This document shows positions 56,702 to 64,000 of a stretch of 64,000 bases of DNA, one piece after another. Positions within the stretch are counted from its first letter, which is position 1; every line of letters begins with the position of its first letter. The stretch covers positions 162,737 through 226,736 of the forward strand of contig NZ_LAQO01000011.1 in the NCBI RefSeq assembly GCF_000971975.1, in the 5' to 3' direction. The notes under the pieces were generated by a model. That model did no database searches and was not told the DNA's origin. It saw nothing but the letters and a program-made list of their open reading frames with translations. The DNA comes from Paenibacillus algorifonticola (GTDB lineage: Bacteria; Bacillota; Bacilli; Paenibacillales; Paenibacillaceae). A program made the translations under genes and the position numbers.

Positions 56702-57924
56702 TGAAAGTACTCGTTATTAATGCAGGAAGCTCTTCTCTGAAATATCAGCTTTACGACATGCGCGATGAATCGGTGCTGGCAAGCGGCCGAGTTGAGCGGA
56801 TCGGCATGGATTCCTCCATCGTGACGCATGAACCGGCAGACAAGCCGGAAGTGCGCGATGTGAGCGAAATTTTGGACCATGTGACGGCAGTTAAAAAGGT
56901 TATTGACATGCTGACTCATGCCGAATATGGCGCAGTCGCGACAATGGATGAAATTCAAGCGGTCGGCCACCGCGTTGTACATGGCGGAGAAGTATTCAAC
57001 AGCTCCACGCTTGTTACACCTGAAGTTAAGCTTGAAATTCGCCGCTTGTTTGATCTGGCGCCGCTGCATAATCCAGCCCATATGATGGGGATTACGGCGG
57101 TTGAAGCGAATATGCCGGGCGTTCCACAGGCTGTTGTATTCGATACAGCGTTCCACCAGTCGATGCCGAATACTTCTTATCTATACCCGATCCCACAGGT
57201 GCTGTACCGTCGCCACAAGGTACGCCGCTACGGCTTCCACGGTACATCGCACCAATATGTGAGCCAGCAAGGCGCAGAGCTGCTTGGAAAGCCACTGAAG
57301 TCGCTTAAAATGGTTACGGCGCATATTGGTAACGGCGCGAGCTGTACGGCGATTTTGGACGGCAAATCATTTGATACGAGCATGGGCATGACGCCGCTTG
57401 AAGGTTTAATGATGGGTACGCGCAGCGGCGACCTTGACCCGGCGATCGTTCCTTTTGTTATGAATAAAGAAGAGCTGACGCTTAACGAAGTTAATTCCAT
57501 GCTGAATAAGCATAGCGGCATGCTGGCGATTTCTGGCATCAGCAGCGACATGCGCGAAGTAACGGAAGCAATGGAGGAAGGCGACCGCAATGCGAAGCTT
57601 GCTTTTGATATGTACACGTATCGCGTTCGTAAATATATTGGTGCTTATGCGGCTGCGATGAACGGCATTGACGTACTGCTGTTTACGGCCGGCGTTGGCG
57701 AAAACTCTTCGGCGCTGCGCAAAGCGGTATGCGACGGCATTACCTTCCTTGGCATAGAGCTGGATGAAGAGAAAAATGCAAAGCGCAGCAAGGAAGCGCG
57801 GGTTATTTCCACAGAAGCTTCGCGTGTGAAGGTACTGGTTGTTCCTACGAATGAAGAGCTATTGATTGCTCGCGATACGTATACGCTGGTACAAGCACAG
57901 GCTGCAGGAGAAACAAACGTTTAA
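56701..57924 (+). CDS. ackA: Acetate kinase
   Basis: AckA interconverts acetyl phosphate and acetate with ATP. The 407-residue protein has VLVINAGSSSLKYQLYDM, GHRVVHGGEVFN, DTAFHQSMP, YGFHGTSHQYVS, TAHIGNGASCTAI, MGTRSGDLDPAI and TAGVGENS. It is translationally coupled to the hydroxyacyl-CoA dehydrogenase, an unusual pairing; the phosphotransacetylase is not nearby. Confidence 0.97.
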   Translation: MKVLVINAGSSSLKYQLYDMRDESVLASGRVERIGMDSSIVTHEPADKPEVRDVSEILDHVTAVKKVIDMLTHAEYGAVATMDEIQAVGHRVVHGGEVFNSSTLVTPEVKLEIRRLFDLAPLHNPAHMMGITAVEANMPGVPQAVVFDTAFHQSMPNTSYLYPIPQVLYRRHKVRRYGFHGTSHQYVSQQGAELLGKPLKSLKMVTAHIGNGASCTAILDGKSFDTSMGMTPLEGLMMGTRSGDLDPAIVPFVMNKEELTLNEVNSMLNKHSGMLAISGISSDMREVTEAMEEGDRNAKLAFDMYTYRVRKYIGAYAAAMNGIDVLLFTAGVGENSSALRKAVCDGITFLGIELDEEKNAKRSKEARVISTEASRVKVLVVPTNEELLIARDTYTLVQAQAAGETNV

Positions 57925-57954
57925 AGCAGGTTTTCATGGAAAGGCGGGCAAGCA

Positions 57955-58644
57955 GTGAGCAATGATGACATCTGGAAAGCTTACTCGCGCGGTATGGCGG
58001 CTGTAATGGAGGAGGGCGGTGTGCATATATCCGCCCTGCTGCTGCGTTCTTATCGGCAGCTTGGGCTGACGGATAGCGAGCTGCTGCTGCTGCTGCAGCT
58101 TATGGCATTTCGTGATGCGGAGGGAAATGGCTTCCCGACGCCAGACGAGCTGGCGGAGCGTATGGACGCAAGCGAGCGCAGCATTGTCGAGCAGCTGGGA
58201 AAGCTGATGAAAGAAGGCTTCCTAGCGATTGACGAGCACCTGGACTCTCATACAGGCATCCAATCCGAGCAATATAACTGGAGCGGCTGGCTGCTTAAGG
58301 CAGCGGAATGGGCAGCTCTGGAAAAACGCGAGTCGAAAAAAGCGGAGAAGGCGCAGCGCCAGCCGGTGCAGCGCACAGCAAATCCGGTCAATTTGTTTAA
58401 TATTTTTGAGCAGGAGTTTGGCAGACTGCTGTCGCCAATCGAATGCGAGACCATTAGCGGGTGGATGGATGAGGATAAATATGCAGAAGAGCTTATTCGC
58501 TTTGCGCTTAAGGAAGCGGTATTTGCTGGGAAGCTAAGCTTCCGCTACATTGACCGCATCTTAATTGAGTGGAGCCGCAATCGTGTGACGAACGAGGATG
58601 AAGCCCGCGCCCATGCACAGCGTTTTCGCGGCGGCAGGGGATAG
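57955..58644 (+). CDS. dnaD: DNA replication protein DnaD
   Basis: DnaD helps open DNA and load the replicative helicase in Firmicutes. The 229-residue protein has an N-terminal winged helix (DSELLLLLQLMAFRDAEGNGFPTPDELAERM), a charged linker, and a C-terminal DnaD domain (LFNIFEQEFGRLLSPIECETISGWMDE ... FRYIDRILIEWSRNRV). The start is GTG 57955 behind AAGGCGGG. The neighbouring nth and asnS genes of B. subtilis are not present here. Confidence 0.94.
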   Translation: MSNDDIWKAYSRGMAAVMEEGGVHISALLLRSYRQLGLTDSELLLLLQLMAFRDAEGNGFPTPDELAERMDASERSIVEQLGKLMKEGFLAIDEHLDSHTGIQSEQYNWSGWLLKAAEWAALEKRESKKAEKAQRQPVQRTANPVNLFNIFEQEFGRLLSPIECETISGWMDEDKYAEELIRFALKEAVFAGKLSFRYIDRILIEWSRNRVTNEDEARAHAQRFRGGRG

Positions 58645-58713
58645 GTGCAGGGCGAGCCTAGTTATTTTAGTCAGTGAGTCAATGAGTAGTATTACGGTTT
58701 AATTATAGCAACG

Positions 58714-58748
58714 GCCGTCATCCTTTAAAGGGTGGCGGCTGTTTTTTT
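58714..58748 (+). terminator. Terminator after dnaD
   Basis: GCCGTCATCC and GGGTGGCGGC pair with wobbles around TTTAAA, followed by seven T. Confidence 0.85.
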
Positions 58749-58939
58749 GGTTTTTCGGTTGCTTGCTATAAGTGTTCCAGCAGGCTTTCAGCACGATATG
58801 TTCAAGTGGAATCCGGATTGTAAAAGCAGCCTCGGTGCGCTGGATGTGTGCGACTGCATCCTTTTTTATTAAACGGTAGGAACAACGACAGTGGAAAGCG
58901 AATTTAAGGGGGAGCTTAATTAAAGGAGTTGTGTAAAGC

Positions 58940-59815
58940 ATGCAGCTTACAAATAAAATTGGAGTAATCGTCGATAGCTTCGGCGTCGGCGTAAGCGAAG
59001 GCCTGCGTTTGGCAAAGGATGTTGGAGCGGAGGGCGTGCAAATATATGCAGTAGATGGAGAGATGGACCCTGCTGTACTGATAGGAACCAAGCGCAAGCA
59101 GCTCAAGGAGGAAATTGCTCAGCTTGGTCTTGAAATATCGGCGTTATGCGGCGATTTAGGTGGACATGGATTTCAAGATAAACGGGCCAATCCGTTAAAA
59201 ATCGAAAAATCCAAACGCATTCTGGATTTAGCGGTTGAGCTGGGAACGAACATTGTCACGACCCATATTGGCATTGTACCGGACGATCCGAACAGCGAAG
59301 TATACGCGTCCATGCAGCAGGCCTGCGAGGAACTGGCGAATTATGCAACTAGTCAACAGGCGTATTTCGCGATTGAGACAGGCCCGGAAACAGCGGCGCA
59401 TTTGAAGGCATTCCTGGATACGCTAGGATCGCGTGGCGTTTCGGTTAATTTTGATCCGGCGAATATGGTCATGGTCACTGGGGATGATCCTGTGAATGGG
59501 CTGTACATCCTGAGGGATTATGTTGTGCATACGCATGTGAAGGATGGCGTGCGCCACCGAATCGTGGACCCCCGGCAAGTGTATGGAGCGCTAGGCTATG
59601 AAAAAATGGACCATAGGCAAATCGCACAAATGGCATCCAAAGGCCCGGATTTTTCGGAGCTGCCGCTTGGCGAGGGCGGCGTAGATTTTGATGCTTATTT
59701 TAAGATGATTCAAGCGATCGGGTATAAGGGCTATTTGACGATTGAGCGAGAGGTCGGCATTCAGCCGGAGGTCGATATCAGCAAAGCTGTCGAGTTTATT
59801 AAATGCTACCGCTAA
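58940..59815 (+). CDS. Sugar phosphate isomerase/epimerase family TIM barrel
   Basis: This 291-residue protein has the xylose-isomerase-like barrel features IVTTHIGIVPDD, AIETGPETAAHLKAFLD, VNFDPANMVMVTGDDPVN, HTHVKDGV and GYLTIERE, with His, Glu and Asp metal ligands. The family covers epimerases, dehydratases and inosose enzymes, so no specific substrate is given. It stands alone with its own downstream terminator. Confidence 0.85.
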   Translation: MQLTNKIGVIVDSFGVGVSEGLRLAKDVGAEGVQIYAVDGEMDPAVLIGTKRKQLKEEIAQLGLEISALCGDLGGHGFQDKRANPLKIEKSKRILDLAVELGTNIVTTHIGIVPDDPNSEVYASMQQACEELANYATSQQAYFAIETGPETAAHLKAFLDTLGSRGVSVNFDPANMVMVTGDDPVNGLYILRDYVVHTHVKDGVRHRIVDPRQVYGALGYEKMDHRQIAQMASKGPDFSELPLGEGGVDFDAYFKMIQAIGYKGYLTIEREVGIQPEVDISKAVEFIKCYR

Positions 59816-59887
59816 CGATCTGCAATTAAGTGTGCAAAGCAATTAAAGTATTTTCTTAGTGCTTAGATAAATCTCAGTAACTTATTT

Positions 59888-59920
59888 AAGAACTACATGC
59901 TCGCAGGAGCGTTCTTATTT
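59888..59920 (+). terminator. Terminator after the TIM-barrel gene
   Basis: AAGAAC pairs with GTTCTT, and GCTC with GAGC inside it, followed by ATTTATT. The rest of the 59816-60081 gap is AT-rich and holds the upstream region of the next gene. Confidence 0.6.
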
Positions 59921-60081
59921 ATTGAACTAACGGGCAGTAGGGGTTGTGGTATAACACTACCCAACCATAAGGCCCGATATACTAAAAATAGTTTATAGTC
60001 TAGCCAATAGTCGGCTATTAGTCCATGCCTGAAATAAACGACTCACGTACACTGAACAATCTTATTAGGGAGGTGCCGTTG

Positions 60082-61491
60082 TTGAGTTGTCCGGTTAGAA
60101 AAAAACGGTGTAAAAAGAAAACAGTAATTGTGTGCCATCCAAAAGAAAAAAAAAAGAAACGTCGTCTTCAAGTTATTAGAAAAAAAGTTATAAAAAAAGC
60201 AGTACGGGTGTGTCCCCCGCTAGAAGGACAGCAATTACTTCAAGGACTGGCAGGAGCAATTGCAGAAGCTGGACCTGAAGGACTTGTAGGAGCACTTGGA
60301 CCCCAAGGACTTGCAGGACTGGCAGGAGCAATTGGGGCAATTGGACCCCAAGGAATTGCGGGTGCAATTGGACCCCAAGGAGTAGCAGAACTACTTGTAG
60401 GTGCAATTGGCGCACTTGGACCCGAAGGACTTGCAGGACTTGCGGGAGCAATTGGCGCTGCTGGACCAGCAGGACCAAAGGGAGAAACGGGTCCAATAGG
60501 ACCTACAGGACCTACAGGGCCTACAGGACCTACAGGACCTACAGGATCTACAGGGCCTCAAGGAGAAGCAGGACCAGCAGGATCGCAATCAATCAATCGC
60601 ATTTATGTAGCCAATTTCAACAGTAACGATGTCTCTGTGATTGATGGCGCAACCAATGCAGTGATCGCTACCATTCCAGTTGGGGTTAATCCAGCGGGAG
60701 TTGATGTCGATCGATTAACGGGACGTATTTATGTAGCAAACAGAGCCAGCGACAACGTATCCGTTATTGATGGAGAAAGTAACACTGTGATTGCTACTGT
60801 ACCAGCTGGGGATGAAGCAGGGGATGTAGGGGTCAATATAGCTACTAATGCTATTTATACGGCAAATTTTAATTCATTGGACTTAACTGAAGATGTTACG
60901 GTAATTAGCGGATTGACCAATACAGTTATAGATACCATTATTATTCCGGGTCTCAATTTATCAACTGGGATAGGTGCCAATCCATCAACTAACCTGATTT
61001 ATGTAGCCAATTTTAATTTTGATACCGTTTCTGTAATTGATGGAGAAACCAATACATTGATTACTACTATTCCAGTGCAAGTTAATCCATTCAGAATTGG
61101 GGTAAATCCAGATACTAACCGTATTTATGTTTCAAATTTCACCAGTAACACTGTCTCTGTAATCAATGGATTAACCAATACAGTGATTGCTACTGTTCCT
61201 GTTGGGACTACTCCAGCCGAAGTAGGCGTTAATACATTTACGAATGCTATCTACGTAGCAAATCGAGATACTGATAATGTTTCTGTGATTGATGGACTAA
61301 CCAATACATTGATTGCTACCATTCCGGTCGGAACTAATCCAAATGGAGTAGGGGTCAATCCATTAACCAGTCGTATTTATGTGTCAAACCAGGATGATAA
61401 TACCGTTTCAGTGATCGATGGAGACACTAATACAGTGATTGCTACCGTTCCGGTTGGAGCTCGCCCATTCGCAGTTGGGGTATATCCGTAG
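60082..61491 (+). CDS. Collagen-like protein with seven-repeat YVTN beta-propeller
   Basis: This 469-residue protein has three parts. Residues 1-45 are Cys/Lys-rich (MSCPVRKKRCKKK, VCHPKEKKKKRR, KAVRVCPP). Residues about 48-170 are Gly-X-Y repeats with breaks (for example GVAELLV), ending in a regular GPT run. Residues about 172-469 are seven YVTN repeats of about 42 residues (RIYVANFNSNDVSVIDGATN, IATIPVGVNP), enough for one seven-bladed propeller. TTG 60082 follows GGGAGGTG by six bases, the same arrangement as the collagen gene at 27688; ATG 60025 is the alternative. Codon use is more AT-rich than in the core genes. Confidence 0.85.
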   Translation: MSCPVRKKRCKKKTVIVCHPKEKKKKRRLQVIRKKVIKKAVRVCPPLEGQQLLQGLAGAIAEAGPEGLVGALGPQGLAGLAGAIGAIGPQGIAGAIGPQGVAELLVGAIGALGPEGLAGLAGAIGAAGPAGPKGETGPIGPTGPTGPTGPTGPTGSTGPQGEAGPAGSQSINRIYVANFNSNDVSVIDGATNAVIATIPVGVNPAGVDVDRLTGRIYVANRASDNVSVIDGESNTVIATVPAGDEAGDVGVNIATNAIYTANFNSLDLTEDVTVISGLTNTVIDTIIIPGLNLSTGIGANPSTNLIYVANFNFDTVSVIDGETNTLITTIPVQVNPFRIGVNPDTNRIYVSNFTSNTVSVINGLTNTVIATVPVGTTPAEVGVNTFTNAIYVANRDTDNVSVIDGLTNTLIATIPVGTNPNGVGVNPLTSRIYVSNQDDNTVSVIDGDTNTVIATVPVGARPFAVGVYP

Positions 61492-61560
61492 AGCCCCTTT
61501 GACAACGGATAATGTAGGTATTAAAACTTGGTCATGATCTTACATGGAGAGGTGATTCAT

Positions 61561-61791
61561 ATGATAGAAGTTCAAAAGACAGAAGAGTTAATTGAGCAGT
61601 TGTCAAACATGAACAAAGAGAATTCTTTATGCCAAGTCTTACTTCCCGGTAAGGGGACATTCAAGATTGTACTGCAGGAGGAAGACGATCGTTCCTCCAC
61701 TTCATCAGAAACTCAATCAATGACGAATGAAACGGAGAATAAAGGGCGAGTCATGTCGGTATCTGAATTAAGAAGGAATCCATTCCTCTAA
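61561..61791 (+). CDS. Small hypothetical protein downstream of the collagen-propeller gene
   Basis: This 76-residue protein (MIEVQKTEELIEQLSNMNKE) has an N-terminal helical part, a short beta-like FKIVLQEEDD, a Ser/Thr/Glu-rich middle and a C-terminal SELRRNPFL. GGAGAGGTG precedes the ATG. It lies 69 bp after the collagen-propeller gene and may be co-transcribed. I recognise no family. Confidence 0.6.
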   Translation: MIEVQKTEELIEQLSNMNKENSLCQVLLPGKGTFKIVLQEEDDRSSTSSETQSMTNETENKGRVMSVSELRRNPFL

Positions 61792-61823
61792 GGAATCGAA
61801 TTTTAACCGTTAGTTGTCAGAAT

Positions 61824-61848
61824 TCCCCCATCTTCTAAAAGTGGGGGA
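61824..61848. repeat. Subterminal hairpin of an IS200/IS605 element
   Basis: TCCCCCA and TGGGGGA flank an 11-base loop, about 85 bp before the transposase remnant. Such G/C-rich hairpins mark the ends of IS200/IS605 elements, which lack inverted repeats. Confidence 0.55.
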
Positions 61849-61931
61849 TGAATGGCAACAGTCTGATCAACATTGACTGTTATAAATTAAGATACCATTA
61901 TAGAATATTCAGTCGTATTTTATAAAAGGTT

Positions 61932-62297
61932 ATGAAATCAGTGAAATTAGACTAAAATAACCATTCAGTGTTCTTGCCCCATTATCACTTGATTCTAGTA
62001 ATCAAGTATCGCAGGAAGGTAATTACTGCTGAAATATCTGAACGTCTAAAAGAGATATTCGAATACATTCAGCCGAATTACAACATCTCTTTGCAGGAAT
62101 GGAAACATGACAGAGATCATGTTCACATCCTCATGAAAACTCATCCGAATACGGATATTTCCAAGTTTTTGAATGCTTATAAGAGTGCATCCTCTAGGCT
62201 TATCAAGAAGGAATTCCCAATCATCCGAAAATCGCTTTGGAAAGAGTATTTTTGGTCACGCTCTTATTGCTTGCTTACTGGATCGGCTACACTTAGT
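61932..62297 (+). pseudogene. IS200/IS605 transposase TnpA remnant
   Basis: The HUH transposase signature is visible: NNHSVFLPHYHLILVIKYRRKV, then DHVHILMKTHP with the HUH histidines, then SRLIKKEFP and WKEYFWSRSYCLLTGSA. ATG 61932 is in frame but is followed by an ochre codon at 61953-61955 (MKSVKLD then stop). At about 62297 the reading frame passes into the IS3 element, removing the C-terminus after LLTGSATLS. The gene is therefore broken twice. Confidence 0.85.
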
Positions 62298-63480
62298 TGG
62301 ACAATAAAAATGAGGGCTTGTAGAATAAACCTATCATGCTAAGGAGCGGATCTCTACAATGCCAAAACAACGACGTACGTTTACAGCAGAGTTTAAGAAA
62401 CAAATGGTGCTATTATATGAAAACGGAAAATCCAGAGCGGATCTGGTTGAGGAATATGGCCTCACTGCCTCGGCTTTGGATCGCTGGATCAAGCAAGTCA
62501 AGACCACGGGTTCCTTCAAGGAGAAGGACAACCGTTCGTCAGAAGAAAATGAGCTGATTGCTTTACGAAAAGAAAACGAACGTTTAAAAATGGAGAACGA
62601 CATTTTAAAGCAAGCCGCGCTGATCATGGGACGAAAGTAGCTATCATCCAGAATAACCGTGATAAATACTCGGTATCAGCAATGTGCAACGTCCTGCAAA
62701 TCGCAAAAAGTACATTCTACTATGAAGCCAAGGATCAAAAGACAGCGGATGAACTAACCGTAGCGATTGTCGAAATATTCTACAAGAATCGTAAAGCTTA
62801 CGGCACACACAAGATCAAAGCCAAGCTCCATGAACAAGGAATCGCCGTCTCCAGACGTCGTATTGGGCGAATCATGAAAGAGCAGGGGCTGGTCTCCACC
62901 TACACGATCGCTCCGTATAATCCCCGTAAAACGTCTTGTAATGAAGCGACGACAGCGAATGTTCTGAATCGTGAGTTCGAGCAGACGGAAGCCAAGCGCT
63001 TCGTTGTGAGTGATCTGACGTATGTGAAGGTCCAAAACAAGTGGCATTACATTTGCGTGCTGATTGACTTGTTCAATCGAGAAATCGTCGGTCATAGTGT
63101 GGGCCCAAACAAGGATGCGGCTCTGGTTTCCCGCGCCTTTGCTACCGTAGAGGGCGATCTCCGTCACATTCAGTGGTTCCATACGGATCGAGGCAGTGAA
63201 TTTAAAAATGAAAAAATGGACGAGCTTCTGAAGACCTTTGAAATCGGCCGTTCGCTCAGCATGAAGGGTTGCCCCTATGACAATGCGGTGGCTGAAGCCA
63301 CCTATAAAGTCATGAAAACGGAGTTCATCAACCAGATGAGCTTCCAAAGCCTTCATCATCTGGAACTGGAACTATACGATTACGTCAACTGGTTTAACAA
63401 GCATCGAATTCACGGAACCTTGGGATACCTGACACCTATTCAATATCGCCTTACAGCCCTTAAAAAAGCTGTTGTCGTCA
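62298..63480 (+). mobile_element. IS3-family insertion sequence
   Basis: The element has the IS3 layout of two overlapping frames, orfA and orfB. The left end near 62298 begins TGGACAATAAAAATGAGGGC. The inverse of the right end reads TGACGACAAC and later AAGGGCTGTAAG, so GACAA and AGGGCT are shared and ends start with TG. The exact boundaries are approximate. No target-site duplication is visible, and the two flanks belong to different genes. Confidence 0.75.
62359..62640 (+). CDS. IS3-family transposase OrfA
   Basis: This 93-residue protein has an N-terminal helix-turn-helix (RRTFTAEFKKQMVLLYENGKS, YGLTASALDRWIKQ) and a C-terminal leucine-zipper-like coiled coil (ENELIALRKENERLKMENDIL). It binds the element ends. 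In IS3 elements a -1 frameshift near its end joins it to OrfB; T/A-rich candidate slip sites lie at 62583-62590 and 62603-62610. Confidence 0.92.
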   Translation: MPKQRRTFTAEFKKQMVLLYENGKSRADLVEEYGLTASALDRWIKQVKTTGSFKEKDNRSSEENELIALRKENERLKMENDILKQAALIMGRK

Positions 63481-63491
63481 TTACGTGTTAG
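62682..63491 (+). CDS. IS3-family transposase OrfB (DDE integrase)
   Basis: This 269-residue frame carries an HTH_21 region (YGTHKIKAKLHEQGIAVSRRRIGRIM) and the DDE catalytic core: Asp in VVSDLTYV, Asp in FHTDRGSEF, and Glu in NAVAEATYKVMKTEF. It is in the -1 frame relative to OrfA, and the frame is open upstream through ADHGTKVAIIQNN, so the natural product is an OrfAB fusion by frameshift. The final few residues (VVVITC) run past the element end into flanking DNA. Confidence 0.93.
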   Translation: MCNVLQIAKSTFYYEAKDQKTADELTVAIVEIFYKNRKAYGTHKIKAKLHEQGIAVSRRRIGRIMKEQGLVSTYTIAPYNPRKTSCNEATTANVLNREFEQTEAKRFVVSDLTYVKVQNKWHYICVLIDLFNREIVGHSVGPNKDAALVSRAFATVEGDLRHIQWFHTDRGSEFKNEKMDELLKTFEIGRSLSMKGCPYDNAVAEATYKVMKTEFINQMSFQSLHHLELELYDYVNWFNKHRIHGTLGYLTPIQYRLTALKKAVVVITC

Positions 63492-64000
63492 TGATGTTGA
63501 GCAAGATTCTGCCAAGCAACTGAATCGGGAATACAGTATTGATAATTTGAGAATTGAGTATAATAATGAGTTGCTAAAGCTGTATGGCCAAAGCACGTAT
63601 GAAGGGGTGAATAAAAGCTTCATACTGGCTTACGCTGCTGTCATCGCGATTATTATAATTTGCACCATAGCGGTTATTTATAATATATTCCATATTTCTG
63701 TGCTAGAGCGGATTTCACAATTTGGTATTCTACGGTGCATTGGAGCTACGCCTTCTCAAATTCGCAAAATTGTGTTTAAAGAAGCGATGCTTTTGAGCTT
63801 GATCGGTATTCCAATTGGTATCTTCACAGGAACCATTTTTATGAAGCTCTTGTTTTACAACATCAGCTTTTTAGAGTTAGGTTTTTTAATGATATGAAGA
63901 TGGTCATTTCCTTGCCGATTTTATTCTCAGCTGGTTTATTAGGGTTGCTGAGCGTCTATCTTTCCGCCATTGGACCAGCAAGACAGGCATCTCGAGTATC
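63481..64000 (+). pseudogene. FtsX-type ABC permease remnant, cut by IS3 and frameshifted
   Basis: From the IS3 junction the frame reads LRVSDVEQDSAKQLNREYSI and then a permease module with FILAYAAVIAIIIICTIAVIYNIF and ERISQFGILRCIGATPSQIRKIVFKEAMLLSLIGIP. This is the conserved C-terminal FtsX region. The frame stops at 63895-63897, but the neighbouring frame continues in family (NDMKMVISLPILFSAGLLGL to PARQASRV). A one-base change in the T-run at about 63881-63886 would explain this. The N-terminal half is missing and the 3' end lies outside the window. Confidence 0.8.

Noticed and set aside
60230..61490. Tandem DNA repeats that could be read as a CRISPR or satellite array
   Set aside because: The periods (9 bp and about 126 bp) follow Gly-X-Y and YVTN protein repeats in a continuous reading frame.
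63478..63484. Target-site duplication for the IS3 element
   Set aside because: Bases next to the left end (AGT) and the right end (TTA) do not match for any plausible boundary.
59900..64000. A defence island or prophage at the right end
   Set aside because: Only surface protein, IS and permease remnants are present. No restriction, toxin, phage structural or integrase gene other than IS transposases was found.

Overview
The window looks like a chromosomal segment of a spore-forming, low-to-mid GC Firmicute, most probably Paenibacillus or a close relative. Gene order from hbs to dinG follows the Bacillus subtilis order closely (hbs-mtrB-hepS-menG-hepT-ndk-cheR-aroC-aroB-aroH-trpEDCFBA-hisC-tyrA ... 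ypiF-qcrABC-ypjABCD-dapB-mgsA-bshB1-bshA-cca-birA-panBCD-dinG). The futalosine-type menaquinone genes, a rex gene after dinG and collagen-like surface proteins are departures from that order. The genus is inferred from gene content and no sequence search was done.

Layout. Positions 1-795 hold the 3' part of a sugar-type ABC permease. Positions 840-8900 hold hbs, the TRAP gene mtrB, the heptaprenyl/menaquinone cluster, ndk and cheR. Positions 9340-18760 are the aromatic supraoperon. Its trp half is preceded by a consensus promoter, exactly eleven GAG/TAG triplets (a TRAP site) and an intrinsic terminator, so regulator and target lie in one window. Positions 18830-24117 are a TetR-controlled MFS/FtsX/ABC-ATPase export cassette with two visible operators, inserted between trpA and hisC-tyrA. 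Positions 26450-30210 hold a predicted small RNA, a collagen-like gene on the minus strand, an ECF sigma/anti-sigma pair and a histidine phosphatase. Positions 30388-38750 carry the bc-type respiratory genes and the ypi/ypj genes. Positions 38806-51030 carry dapB, mgsA, bacillithiol synthesis, cca, birA, panBCD and dinG. Positions 51027-58750 carry rex, an MTA/SAH deaminase, ypmB, a short FtsH-like protease with a partner protein, hbd, ackA and dnaD.

The right end (59.9-64 kb) is accessory. A second collagen-like protein carries a seven-repeat YVTN propeller and shares its Cys/Lys-rich N-terminus with the first. It is followed by a broken IS200/IS605 transposase, a complete-looking IS3 element and the tail of a disrupted FtsX permease. 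The two IS3 flanks come from unrelated genes, which points to an IS-mediated deletion or rearrangement.

The most interesting items are the shared N-terminal module of the two collagen-like proteins, the predicted sRNA at 26635-26715 behind a 13-bp inverted repeat, the unusually long TRAP-controlled trp leader, several long hairpins over translation starts or in 5' regions (ypjB, the TPR gene after panD, the FtsH-like pair, mtrB), and a dispersed palindromic element present at least three times.
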